Below are positions 1-8,032 of a DNA stretch of 49,483 bases, one piece after another. Position 1 is the stretch's first letter. Every line of letters begins with the position of its first letter. Both the position numbers and the translations under genes were made by a program. The stretch lies in the NCBI GenBank assembly GCA_003132405.1, contig PKXQ01000102.1:23505-72987 (forward strand). Direction: 5' to 3'. Under the pieces are notes generated by a model. The model was not told where the DNA came from. It did no database searches and was given only the letters and a program-made list of their open reading frames with translations. This DNA is from Acidobacteriaceae bacterium (GTDB lineage Bacteria > Acidobacteriota > Terriglobia > Terriglobales > Acidobacteriaceae).

Positions 1-1781
1 TCCGCGTCGTCCTCATCAAGCTCGCCGACCGCCTGCACAACATGCGCACTCTCGAACATCTCGATCCCGAGCGCCAGCAGAAAATCGCCCGTGAGACCCT
101 CGAAATCTACGCTCCTATCGCCCACCGCCTCGGCATGGGCAAAATTCGCGGCGAGCTCGAAGACCTTGGTTTCAAGTACGTTGATCCTATCGGCTACGAG
201 CAAGTCCGCGCCGCTGTCGAGTCGCGCCGCAAAGAAGGCGAAGCCTTCATGGCCCGCGTCGAAGGCGTGCTGCGCGACGGCCTCAAAGAAGCCGGAATCA
301 CCGGACGCGTCGAGAGCCGCATCAAGCGCCTCTACAGCATCCACAAAAAACTACAGCGTCAACGCATCAGCGTCGATCAGGTCTACGACCTCTACGCCAT
401 GCGCGTTATCACCAACTCCGTGCAGGATTGCTACGCCGTCCTCGGAATCATCCACAATCTCTGGCGGCCCGTGCCCGGACGCATCAAAGATTTCATTGCC
501 ATGCCGCGGCCGAATCTTTATCAGTCGCTGCACACCTCCGTCATCACTGAAACCGGCGAGACTTTCGAAATTCAGATCCGCACCGAAGAGATGCACAAGA
601 TGTGCGAAGAGGGCATCGCCGCCCACTGGAAATACAAAGACGGTCCCGTTTCCGCCGAAGACGAGCAGCGACTGGCGTGGCTAAGACAGGTAGTCGAGTG
701 GCAGCGCGATGTCTCCGATCCCAGCGAATTTCTCTCGACTCTAAAAGTCGATCTCTATCCCGAAGAGGTTTACACTTTTACTCCGAAGGGAAAAGTTCTA
801 GTCCTGCCGCGTGAGTCGACGCCGATCGACTTCGCCTACTCCATCCACACGGAGGTCGGCCACAGTTGCACCGGCGCGAAAGTCAACGGACGCATGGTTC
901 CCCTGCGCCACAAGCTTCGCTCCGGCGACATCGTCGAAGTCATCACTCAGCCCGGCCACAAGCCCAGCCGCGATTGGCTCGCCATCGTCAAGTCTTCCCG
1001 CGCCCGCAACAAAATCAAGCACTGGCTCAACGTCCACCAGCGCGAGCGCGCCATCGAAATCGGAAAAAAGTTGATCGAAAAAGAGGCGCGCAAATATCGT
1101 ATCTCGCTCAAAGAAATCAAAGATGCCGACATGCAGCGGGTCGCGACCGAATATGGCCTCGGCCGTCCTGACGACTTAATGGCCGGCATCGGCTATGGCA
1201 AATACTCAGCCCGCCAGGTTCTCGCGAAGTTCGCTCCGCCCGGCGCCGAACCAATGTCCGCTACCGAAGAGCAGTCCGCATCCCACGGCTTCTCCAGCGT
1301 TGTACGCCGCGTCTTCGGCGCCGACAGTAACGCCATCGTCGTCCGCGGACAAGGCGACCTCCTCGTCTATCGCGCCCGCTGTTGCAATCCCATTCGCGGC
1401 GAGTCCATTGTCGGCTACGTTACCCGCGGCAAAGGCGTCGCCGTTCACTCCATTAATTGTCCCAACGTCACCAATCTTCTCTACGAGCCCGACCGCCGCA
1501 TCGACGTCCTCTGGGCCGGAGACAAAGACGGTCAGCCAACTTCCTATCCTGTGAAACTCACTCTTCTCTGCGACGACCGTTGGGGCATGCTCAAACAAAT
1601 CACCGCCGTCATCAGCGACACCAAAACCAACATCCGCAGCATGGAATCCCGCAGCGAGAACGGCCAGGCCAGCATCGATATCGTCCTCGACATCGCTGAC
1701 CTGAAACACTTGCAAAAAATTATTGATGGAGTTCGCCAGATCCCCGGCATTCACGACGTCCAGCGCTTGCAGAAGATTTAG
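1..1781 (+). CDS. RelA/SpoT-family (p)ppGpp synthetase/hydrolase, 5' end missing
   Basis: This bifunctional-type stringent-response enzyme makes and/or degrades (p)ppGpp in the cytoplasm. The gene enters from outside the window. The first full codon is at base 3 and reads directly into the end of the HD hydrolase domain (LADRLHNMRTL), so the ATG at 42 is internal. In order, the 592 visible residues hold the end of the HD domain, the synthetase domain (VYDLYAMRVI and a QSLHTSV segment), the TGS domain (VLPRESTPIDFAYSIHTEVG), a zinc-finger/RIS-like region (RCCNPIRGESIVGYVTRGKG) and a C-terminal ACT domain. The intact HD signature favours a SpoT/Rel type with hydrolase activity over a synthetase-only RelA, but most of the HD domain lies outside. 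The stop is 2 bp from the stop of the convergent membrane-protein gene. Confidence 0.95.
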   Translation, partial: RVVLIKLADRLHNMRTLEHLDPERQQKIARETLEIYAPIAHRLGMGKIRGELEDLGFKYVDPIGYEQVRAAVESRRKEGEAFMARVEGVLRDGLKEAGITGRVESRIKRLYSIHKKLQRQRISVDQVYDLYAMRVITNSVQDCYAVLGIIHNLWRPVPGRIKDFIAMPRPNLYQSLHTSVITETGETFEIQIRTEEMHKMCEEGIAAHWKYKDGPVSAEDEQRLAWLRQVVEWQRDVSDPSEFLSTLKVDLYPEEVYTFTPKGKVLVLPRESTPIDFAYSIHTEVGHSCTGAKVNGRMVPLRHKLRSGDIVEVITQPGHKPSRDWLAIVKSSRARNKIKHWLNVHQRERAIEIGKKLIEKEARKYRISLKEIKDADMQRVATEYGLGRPDDLMAGIGYGKYSARQVLAKFAPPGAEPMSATEEQSASHGFSSVVRRVFGADSNAIVVRGQGDLLVYRARCCNPIRGESIVGYVTRGKGVAVHSINCPNVTNLLYEPDRRIDVLWAGDKDGQPTSYPVKLTLLCDDRWGMLKQITAVISDTKTNIRSMESRSENGQASIDIVLDIADLKHLQKIIDGVRQIPGIHDVQRLQKI

Positions 1782-1783
1782 TC

Positions 1784-3661
1784 TTAAGGGCGAGTGCCCG
1801 CAATCGCGTTGAGCCGCAACCGTGCTTCCTGAAAAGTCGGCGCCAGCGCCAGCGTTTCGCGGTAGGCGTCGGCCGCCTGCGGCAGCTTATGTTGCTCCTC
1901 CAGCGCCGAGCCTAAGGAGAAATAAGCCAAGGCGTCTGGCGCAATCTTTACCGCCGCTTCGTACTGCGCGATCGCTTCGTCGTACCGGCCCTGTTTCGCC
2001 AGCAGCCATCCAAAGGCGACCCGATGTCGAGCCGAAGCTGGATCCAGGGCAACCGATTCGCGGAAATGTTTCTCCGCATCAACCAGCGACCCTTGCTGCA
2101 TTTCGAGTACTGCCAGATTATTGTGGATCTGCGCCAACATCCGCGTCTCTCCTGGATACTGCAGCGCCTTCTCGTAGTAAAAAACGGCTTCTTCCAATTT
2201 TTTCTGCTGGAGCTTGATCGTTCCAATTTCGAAGAACGCGACGTCAGTCGCCTGAATCTCGAACGATCGCGTCAGGTGCTCCAGCGCCTCGTCCAGGCGG
2301 CCCTCGCTGTAGAACGCCTCACCCAACGCTCGTTCCATCAGGCAGTTCGGTCCCGTCACCGCCAGCGAATGTTCGGAAATACTGATCCCGTCATGCCAAT
2401 AGGAAATGTCGCTCGTCGTCGTAGCCGCCAGCGCAACAACCACCAGCCCGGCGCCGGCTATCATTCCGTAGCGCAGCGCGGGAAAGTGTATTCCAATCTC
2501 CGCCGCTCCCCACACAATCGCGATGAATACTCCTAACAGCGGCACATACGTATAGCGATCGGCGTGAGCGATATCTCCCACGTGAATCAATCCGATCACA
2601 GGTACAAGCGTGCCAAGATACCAAAACCATCCTACCGCGAAATAAGGGCGCTTCTTCACCTGCCAGACCGCCAGCCCCGTGATCGCGCAGATCAATACCA
2701 GCGAAATCATAACCGCCCGAGAAAAAATCGCGCGATCCTGATACGGATAGAAAATTGCAAGCTTCGACGGCCACACCATCTGCCACAAATACGTTCCATA
2801 GGAAACCACGGCGTTGGCAACCCGCGACGGCAACGAAACCATCTTGATTTCGTTATCCAGCGCCTGGGCCTTCACTGTCAGCACCGCGCTTCCCGCCGCC
2901 AGCGTAAGCAACGGAGCTTTCTCTAAGCATCTCCAAAAGAAAACAGTAGCGGGCGCTTCCGTAGCATGAGCATTAGCAGGAGCCAGAGCGTAGTCTGCCG
3001 CTATCGGTTCCGAAGAATCCGTCGCCATCGGCGCAAACCCCAAACGCCGAAGCGGCCAGTAGTCAAGCAAAAGCAACGCAAACGGCAAGGTGACAAGCAT
3101 GGCCTTAGACATCAGCCCCAGGCTGAACCAAAGCGCAACCAGCAGATAGCGAAGCACTCCCGGCTTGCGAGCGTATGCGGCATACGCCCACATCGCAAGC
3201 AAGAGAAACAACGTGGAGAGCACGTTTTTTCGTTCCGCGATCCAAGCCACCGACTCCAAAGCCAGCGGATGCACGGCGAATATCGCTGCCACCGCCGCGC
3301 TCTTCCCCAGCGCTCCAGTCATGCTGCGCAGCCAGAAAAATAGCAGAACGACATTCAGCGTGTGGATCAACAGGCTAATCGCATGATGGCCGCCAGGACT
3401 GAGGCCGAAAAGGCTCACGTCCAGCATGTGGGAGAGCCATGTCACCGGATGCCAATTGGCCGCATCCAGGGCGGTCAGCGCCCACACGGCGTTATGCCAG
3501 CTCAACCCCCGCTGCACATGGTCGTTGCCGGTAACGTATACGTTGTCGTCCACGTTGATGAACTGATACGAGACCACTGGGGCAAACACCGCCAGCGTCA
3601 TGCCCGCAAGCAGCACCACCGCGAGCGCCGCGCGACAGTCGAAGTGCAGAGGTTTTTCCAT
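1784..3661 (-). CDS. TMTC-like multi-pass membrane protein with C-terminal TPR repeats
   Basis: This 625-residue protein resembles the bacterial TMTC/O-mannosyltransferase-like (GT-C) family. It has about ten hydrophobic segments in the first 400 residues and several TPRs in the last 220. An early acidic loop (FINVDDNVYVTGN) is typical of the family, as is the following W-H-P-V-T-W-L-S-H-M-L-D segment. The likely role is transfer of a sugar from a lipid carrier at the membrane; acceptor and sugar cannot be read from the sequence. I chose the ATG at 3661 because the family normally begins just before the first membrane helix. The frame stays open upstream to 3871, but that extension is not hydrophobic and has no clear ribosome site, and neither start has a strong Shine-Dalgarno sequence. 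Confidence 0.8.
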   Translation of the reverse strand: MEKPLHFDCRAALAVVLLAGMTLAVFAPVVSYQFINVDDNVYVTGNDHVQRGLSWHNAVWALTALDAANWHPVTWLSHMLDVSLFGLSPGGHHAISLLIHTLNVVLLFFWLRSMTGALGKSAAVAAIFAVHPLALESVAWIAERKNVLSTLFLLLAMWAYAAYARKPGVLRYLLVALWFSLGLMSKAMLVTLPFALLLLDYWPLRRLGFAPMATDSSEPIAADYALAPANAHATEAPATVFFWRCLEKAPLLTLAAGSAVLTVKAQALDNEIKMVSLPSRVANAVVSYGTYLWQMVWPSKLAIFYPYQDRAIFSRAVMISLVLICAITGLAVWQVKKRPYFAVGWFWYLGTLVPVIGLIHVGDIAHADRYTYVPLLGVFIAIVWGAAEIGIHFPALRYGMIAGAGLVVVALAATTTSDISYWHDGISISEHSLAVTGPNCLMERALGEAFYSEGRLDEALEHLTRSFEIQATDVAFFEIGTIKLQQKKLEEAVFYYEKALQYPGETRMLAQIHNNLAVLEMQQGSLVDAEKHFRESVALDPASARHRVAFGWLLAKQGRYDEAIAQYEAAVKIAPDALAYFSLGSALEEQHKLPQAADAYRETLALAPTFQEARLRLNAIAGTRP

Positions 3662-3906
3662 GTTGATCGCACCGGCCAGAGCGAGGTCTGTAGCCGCAGT
3701 CCGCAACATAAAGTCCGCAGCAAAAGCCCATAGCCATTGTCGTCTGCGAGGGCCGAGGGGAACAGATGACAACGGTAACGCTGCGCCGCCAAAGCTGTTC
3801 AAACCATCCCGCCATTGCCACACAAAAGCCGGAGAGATTAATATGGATAACTTCATCTCAGGGCCAGGCAATTGAAATTTCCGATCGAATTCAAGGAGAC
3901 TGGAAA

Positions 3907-4464
3907 ATGAAAACCATTGTCAGGGCATCTCTCGCCCTTCTACTTCTCAGCACGTTCATCTGGGCCGCCGCCGACGTCGTCAGCGCGGTCCACGGAACCA
4001 TCACCAAGCTCGACTCCGCCACCGAGACCATGGTCATCAAAACGAAAGACGGCACCGAGCACACCGTCAAAGTTGTCGACAAGACCACGGTCCACGGCGT
4101 CAAAGCCGGAGAGCATGAAACCGCCAAGGGCACCGAAGACACCTTTCATGGACTCAAGGAAGGCACGGACGTAGTCGCGCACTACACCGAAAAAGGCGCC
4201 GACAAAACAGCCGTCGAGGTCGATGACGTTGGCAAAGATGGCCTCAAGTCGGTCGACGGAACCATCACCCATATCGATCGCGCCGCGAAAACCGTAGCCG
4301 TCAAAACCGCCGACGGCACGGAAGAGACGTTCAAACTTTCCGGTCACGCCACCGCAGACGCCGGCAAAGATATTGCCAAGGGAACCGAGAAATCCGCCAA
4401 AGTCACCGTCTACTATACCGAACAAGCCGGCAAGAAAACCGCCCACTTCTTCGAGAAGCTTTAA
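3907..4464 (+). CDS. secreted protein with two tandem small beta-domain repeats
   Basis: The 185-residue product begins with a clear signal peptide (about 20 residues ending near WAAA), so it is exported. The mature part consists of two homologous halves. Each starts with V-x-G-T-I-T and continues with A-x-x-T-x-x-(I/V)-K-T-x-D-G-T-E, a K/T-rich turn and a V-x-x-Y-T-E strand, which suggests an internal duplication of a small beta barrel of about 75 residues. I do not recognise a named function; proteins of this look are usually annotated as hypothetical or DUF5666-like. AAGGAG at 3893-3898 fixes the ATG at 3907, although the frame stays open upstream. It stands alone between a divergent gene and a 400-bp gap. 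Confidence 0.8.
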   Translation: MKTIVRASLALLLLSTFIWAAADVVSAVHGTITKLDSATETMVIKTKDGTEHTVKVVDKTTVHGVKAGEHETAKGTEDTFHGLKEGTDVVAHYTEKGADKTAVEVDDVGKDGLKSVDGTITHIDRAAKTVAVKTADGTEETFKLSGHATADAGKDIAKGTEKSAKVTVYYTEQAGKKTAHFFEKL

Positions 4465-4630
4465 GCCACCGCACTCGCGCCCTCACCTGCCCAGCCGAGC
4501 GAAAGCTCGGCAACTTGTCCGTGCTCACAGCGACGCAGCGGTGCCGATGAAGCTGTCCCCTAACCTCCGACGGCACGAGCTTCACCGTAGCCTGGGAATC
4601 GGAGTAAATATAGGAAGCAAGTGAAAAGTG

Positions 4631-4670
4631 CCGGTGCCCCACTCATTCGCGTCCTTTGCGAATGAGTGGG
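4631..4670 (+). repeat. REP-like palindromic element, copy 1 (CCGGTGSCCCACTCA family)
   Basis: A perfect 13-bp stem (4638-4650 with 4658-4670) closes a 7-base loop. The 15-base left flank and stem start (4631-4645) matches the element at 46411-46425 on the minus strand at 14 of 15 bases, while the inner stem differs. It sits in the 400-bp gap 4465-4865, where I see no gene. It lacks a T-tract, so a mobile REP-like element is a better reading than an intrinsic terminator. Confidence 0.6.
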
Positions 4671-4865
4671 CCGCTTCATATCAGTGGAACCATCCAGGCT
4701 GACGAGAAGTCTTCGTGATACTTAGTGTCCTTCGTGGTTCAAGCTCTCGCCTGTTCCGCCTGAACCAAACTCCGCGCCACAAATTTCACCGCCATTGCCC
4801 CATAGCACCCCGTGGCATATCATTCGTCGCGCTTCAAAATCCAAAATAAAGAAACGGAGCAATGA

Positions 4866-5318
4866 ATGAAGAGAACCTTTGCGTTGAGTGTCGTAGCATT
4901 CCTATCCCTGATGGTCGCAGCCCAGGCAGCCGACAAAGAAATGTCCGGCGGCACCGAGAAAGCCATAGCCGCACTCGAACAAAAGTGGATCGACGCCGCC
5001 AAGGCCAGCAATCCCGAGGCCCTCGCTCCTATGCTGTCCGACAAATTCATCAACACCAACAGCGACGGCAAGGTCGTTGGAAAGAAAGAAACCCTCGCCG
5101 CCATCAAAGCCTCCAAGTGGGAGATCACCCAGATCAGCAACGTGAAAGTAACCGTCTTCGGAAACACCGCCATTGCCAGCGGCGATTGGAGAGGCAAAGG
5201 CACCGACGACACCGGCGCCAAAGTCGACACCCACGAGCGCTGGACTGATACCTGGCTAAAAACCTCCGACGGAAAATGGCAGTGCGTAGCCAGCCAGGGC
5301 ACCACCGTCAAAATGTAG
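4866..5318 (+). CDS. secreted NTF2-like (DUF4440/SnoaL-type) protein
   Basis: This 150-residue protein has a signal peptide of about 21 residues ending AQA-A. The rest is a single NTF2-like cone: an N-terminal helix (E-K-A-I-A-A-L-E-Q-K-W-I-D-A), the family phrase PMLSDKFINTNSDGKVVGK, and later strands ending in H-E-R-W-T-D-T-W and W-Q-C-V-A-S-Q. The DUF4440 family includes ketosteroid-isomerase-like enzymes and ligand-binding proteins; no catalytic assignment is possible here. GGAG at 4856-4859 sits 6 bases before the ATG at 4866. An overlapping ATG at 4862 in another frame is ignored because only the 4866 frame gives a signal peptide and a domain. Confidence 0.85.
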   Translation: MKRTFALSVVAFLSLMVAAQAADKEMSGGTEKAIAALEQKWIDAAKASNPEALAPMLSDKFINTNSDGKVVGKKETLAAIKASKWEITQISNVKVTVFGNTAIASGDWRGKGTDDTGAKVDTHERWTDTWLKTSDGKWQCVASQGTTVKM

Positions 5319-5337
5319 AGAGCACCGTCGCGAATCG

Positions 5338-5362
5338 TGTGGCGCGGGCGCCCCCGCCCGCG
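5338..5362. repeat. GC-rich hairpin (TGTGGMGCGGGCGCCC family), copy 1
   Basis: TGTGG is followed by a perfect 8-bp stem (5343-5350 with 5355-5362) and a 4-base loop, in the gap between the NTF2-like gene and hpnH. A related shorter copy is at 7068-7085. No T-tract follows on either strand. Confidence 0.4.
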
Positions 5363-5435
5363 TTATACCTCAGTCGCCCGCCGCCCACAGAATCCGGTAG
5401 AATAGAAACACATTCTTCCTGAGGAAAGAGGGTCG

Positions 5436-6560
5436 ATGGCAGTTCCCGTATCCCAGATGTGGACAGTGGCTTCCTACGTTCTGCGACAGAAGCTGGCCGG
5501 ACGCAAGCGCTATCCGCTCGTGCTCATGCTCGAGCCGCTGTTCCGCTGCAACCTGGCCTGCGCTGGATGCGGCAAGATCCAATACCCCGCCCACATTTTG
5601 AAAAAAGATCTCTCCCCGGAAGACTGCTTCAAAGCCGTCGACGAGTGCGGAGCGCCCATGGTCTCCATCCCCGGCGGCGAGCCGCTGATGCATCCCGAAA
5701 TCGACAAGATTGTCGAAGGCCTAGTCGCGCGCAAGAAATATATCTATCTCTGCACCAACGCTCTTTTGCTGAAAGAAAAGTTGCACCTCTTCAAGCCGAG
5801 CAAGTATCTGAGCTTCTCCGTTCACGTCGATGGAGAAAAAGAGCACCACGATTTTTCTGTCTGCCGCGAAGGTGGGTACGATCTGGCCCTCGAGGGCGTC
5901 CGAGTCGCCGTAGCAGCCGGGTTTCGCGTGACCACGAACACAACTCTCTTCGACGGAGCCGATCCCAACAGCGTGCGCAAATTTTTCGACGAGATGATGG
6001 AAGTCGGCGTCGAAAGCATGATGGTCTCGCCCGGATATTCCTATGACAAAGCTCCCGACCAGAAACATTTCATGGGCCGAGCCCGCATAAGACGCATGTT
6101 CCGCGCCATGCTCTCCAATCGCAAGAAGACGTGGCGCTTCAACCAGTCACCGCTCTTCCTCGAATATCTGATGGGCAAGCGCACCTACAAATGCACGCCG
6201 TGGGGGATGCCGACCTACAACATCTTCGGATGGCAAAAGCCCTGCTACCTGCTGCAAGACGGCTACGCCGAATCCTATAAAGAATTAATGGAAACGACAG
6301 AATGGGCAAGCTATGGCACCGAATCAGGCAATCCGCAATGCGCGAATTGCATGGTGCATTGCGGCTACGAGCCGTCGTCAGTAGACGACACCTTCGGCTC
6401 GCTGCGCGGATTCGCCGACACAGTCAGAGCGACCTTCTCGCTCTATCCCGATCAAGACGCGCTAGCCGATCTCGATCGCGAAGTGCGCCCCGTGCACTCG
6501 TACAATCCGTTGGTTCAAATCGAAGCGCCATCTGCGCAACCCGAAGAAAGCCACGCATGA
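5436..6560 (+). CDS. hpnH: HpnH, adenosyl-hopene transferase (radical SAM)
   Basis: HpnH couples a 5'-deoxyadenosyl radical to diploptene to give adenosylhopane, the first step in making C35 extended hopanoids. The 374-residue length is normal for the family. The radical-SAM cluster motif is C-N-L-A-C-A-G-C (CxxxCxxC, about residues 40-47), followed by the SAM-binding GGEP motif (PGGEPLMHPE). The C-terminal half carries the family's Cys cluster (CANCMVHCGYEP). A purine-rich ribosome site (GAGGAAAGAGG) precedes the ATG at 5436. The stop overlaps the next start by ATGA, so the two genes are translationally coupled. No other hopanoid gene (shc, hpnG and so on) is in the window. Confidence 0.95.
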   Translation: MAVPVSQMWTVASYVLRQKLAGRKRYPLVLMLEPLFRCNLACAGCGKIQYPAHILKKDLSPEDCFKAVDECGAPMVSIPGGEPLMHPEIDKIVEGLVARKKYIYLCTNALLLKEKLHLFKPSKYLSFSVHVDGEKEHHDFSVCREGGYDLALEGVRVAVAAGFRVTTNTTLFDGADPNSVRKFFDEMMEVGVESMMVSPGYSYDKAPDQKHFMGRARIRRMFRAMLSNRKKTWRFNQSPLFLEYLMGKRTYKCTPWGMPTYNIFGWQKPCYLLQDGYAESYKELMETTEWASYGTESGNPQCANCMVHCGYEPSSVDDTFGSLRGFADTVRATFSLYPDQDALADLDREVRPVHSYNPLVQIEAPSAQPEESHA

Positions 6561-7054
6561 GCGGACGCGAACACGGGCACGATCCTCTGCTGCCGCACGG
6601 AGCGCAAGCAGTTGCGCCGCCGCCGAGCGCAACCCACGAACTCCCCAGCCACGATCTGCCGAGTGACGATCTCGAAGTCGTCCCCGGATTCGAGCGCGAA
6701 AATCTTCAAGGCTGGATTCCGCAACTAGCCACCGAAGCCGACATCCGAGCCGTCATAGAAAAAGCCTTCGATTATCGCGGCGACGTAACCATCACCCGCA
6801 AAAACACTTCCGAAATCACTGGATACCTCTTCGACCGCCGCATCGGCGCAACGCTACAGACCTCCGTAGTTCGCTTGATGCTGGCAACCAGCAACGATCG
6901 CCCCGCGATCCCCTACTCCGAAATAGCCGCCATAGCCTTCACCGGACGCGACACCGCCGCCGGCAAAAGCTACGAAGCCTGGGTCAAGAAATACTGGGAG
7001 AAGCGCTCCAAAGGCGAAAAAAATATTTCGATCGAGCCCGAAGCGCTGGAGTAG
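6557..7054 (+). CDS. conserved hypothetical protein coupled to hpnH
   Basis: I do not recognise a named family. The 165-residue product has a low-complexity His/Pro-rich N-terminus (about 45 residues) and then a compact domain: a helix (EADIRAVIEKAFDYRGDVTI), strands around EITGYLFDRR, a short hydrophobic strand, and a basic C-terminal helix (SYEAWVKKYWEKRSKGE). The ATG at 6557 overlaps the hpnH stop (ATGA), which argues for translational coupling and a linked role. The frame stays open upstream inside hpnH, but that part is only the shadow of the hpnH reading frame. A small regulatory or binding protein for hopanoid synthesis is possible but unproven. Confidence 0.75.
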   Translation: MSGREHGHDPLLPHGAQAVAPPPSATHELPSHDLPSDDLEVVPGFERENLQGWIPQLATEADIRAVIEKAFDYRGDVTITRKNTSEITGYLFDRRIGATLQTSVVRLMLATSNDRPAIPYSEIAAIAFTGRDTAAGKSYEAWVKKYWEKRSKGEKNISIEPEALE

Positions 7055-7067
7055 TTCTTAATCTGTG

Positions 7068-7085
7068 TGTGGAGCGGGCGCCCGC
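7068..7085. repeat. GC-rich palindrome (TGTGGMGCGGGCGCCC family), copy 2
   Basis: TGTGGA is followed by the perfect 12-base palindrome GCGGGCGCCCGC (7074-7085), between the hpnH partner gene and maf. It is a shortened relative of the hairpin at 5338-5362. Confidence 0.35.
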
Positions 7086-7126
7086 GAACTGTTAGCGCAA
7101 TCAAACAATTGATTTTTGAATAGAGA

Positions 7127-7729
7127 ATGTCGCCCATGCTAGTGCTAGCCTCCGCGTCGCCGCGTCGCCAGGAATTACTACGCAACGCAGGAATCGCCTT
7201 CGCAGTGCAACCCGCGCACATCGTCGAAGATCCGCTTGCCGGAGAATCTGCGAAAGCCTGCTCCGAGCGTTTAGCCCGCGAAAAGGCGCTAGCAGTAGCC
7301 AGTCAGCGTCCGCACGATGTCGTGCTCGGAGCCGATACAGTAGTCACAATTGATGGCCAACTTCTAGGCAAGCCAACCGACACCGCGGACGCCGCGCGCA
7401 TGTTGCGCCAGCTTTCTGGACGCAAACATCAGGTAATCACAGGAGTCTGTCTGGCGTTCAATGGACACATCTCAGTCGCGAGCGAAACCACGCAAGTGGT
7501 AGTCAACGAACTAACCGAGAAGGAGATCGCTGACTACATCGCAAGTGGCGAACCGATGGATAAAGCAGGAGCCTACGCAATCCAAGGCATCGCTTCGCGA
7601 TGGATTCCGCGCATAGAAGGAGATTACTTTAACGTAGTGGGATTGCCAGTAGCGTTGGTGTTCCGAATGCTGCGGGAAGTCAACTTACACGCCTCGGCTC
7701 TCGGTTCTACTGAGAACGCCGAGAGCTGA
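7127..7729 (+). CDS. maf: Maf-family nucleotide pyrophosphatase
   Basis: Maf proteins hydrolyse non-canonical or modified nucleoside triphosphates (dTTP/UTP or m7GTP types) to monophosphates in the cytoplasm. The 200-residue product starts with the family signature LVLASASPRRQELL and carries the conserved VLGADTVV segment with its catalytic Asp, and the sequence around GKPTDTADAARMLRQLSGR. The late motif MDKAGAYAIQG is also present. The ATG at 7127 gives M-S-P before M-L-V-L; the ATG at 7136 is equally possible and neither has a strong ribosome site. The last dozen codons lie inside a long inverted repeat (7693-7730), so the C-terminus may have been rewritten by insertion of that element. Confidence 0.9.
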   Translation: MSPMLVLASASPRRQELLRNAGIAFAVQPAHIVEDPLAGESAKACSERLAREKALAVASQRPHDVVLGADTVVTIDGQLLGKPTDTADAARMLRQLSGRKHQVITGVCLAFNGHISVASETTQVVVNELTEKEIADYIASGEPMDKAGAYAIQGIASRWIPRIEGDYFNVVGLPVALVFRMLREVNLHASALGSTENAES

Positions 7730-7730
7730 G
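7693..7730. terminator. long hairpin at the maf/tatA convergent ends
   Basis: Bases 7693-7708 pair with 7713-7730 (about 16 bp, one mismatch and one bulge) around a 4-base loop. It covers the maf stop and lies 18 bp past the tatA stop on the other strand, so it could end both transcripts. T-tracts are weak, so a REP-like insertion is the alternative. Confidence 0.45.
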
Positions 7731-7748
7731 AACCGGGAACTGAGAACT

Positions 7749-7934
7749 TTAGGCTGTCGGCGGTTTTGGCGGATCTTTCGGCTTTTCCTCTGGCTCTTTC
7801 ATCGACGACTTGAAGTTGCGTATGCCTTCGCCCAGCCCTTTGCCAAGATCGGCGAACTTGCTTGGCCCAAACAGCAGCAGCGCGATCCCGATAATCAGCA
7901 GAATATGCAGTGGTTGAAACAGTCCTTCACCCAT
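7749..7934 (-). CDS. tatA: TatA, Sec-independent (twin-arginine) translocase subunit
   Basis: TatA forms the pore-like oligomer of the twin-arginine pathway in the inner membrane. The 61-residue product has the standard layout: a short N-terminus, one membrane helix (HILLIIGIALLLFG), the hinge F-G-P-S-K, an amphipathic helix (LGKGLGEGIRNFKSSM) and a charged, Pro-rich tail. GGAGG just upstream sets the ATG at 7934. No tatB or tatC is adjacent. A strong promoter and a tandem regulator site lie upstream (separate entries). At least one probable Tat substrate, the M19 dipeptidase, is encoded nearby. Confidence 0.92.
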   Translation of the reverse strand: MGEGLFQPLHILLIIGIALLLFGPSKFADLGKGLGEGIRNFKSSMKEPEEKPKDPPKPPTA

Positions 7935-7995
7935 AAAGCCTCCAAACGGGGTTCTCGCGCCTTAGGCACGGATTCACGCAAACGACCCCAGTTCA

Positions 7996-8025
7996 ATTCT
8001 AGGTTAGTGTGAACCCTAAGGTCAA
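7996..8025 (-). promoter_or_regulatory. sigma-70-type promoter of tatA
   Basis: On the minus strand a -35 TTGACC (8020-8025) and a -10 TAGAAT (7996-8001) are 18 bp apart, each matching 5 of 6 consensus bases. The start of transcription would be near 7989, giving a leader of about 55 nt to the tatA ATG. Confidence 0.6.
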
Positions 8026-8032
8026 AGCCGAC

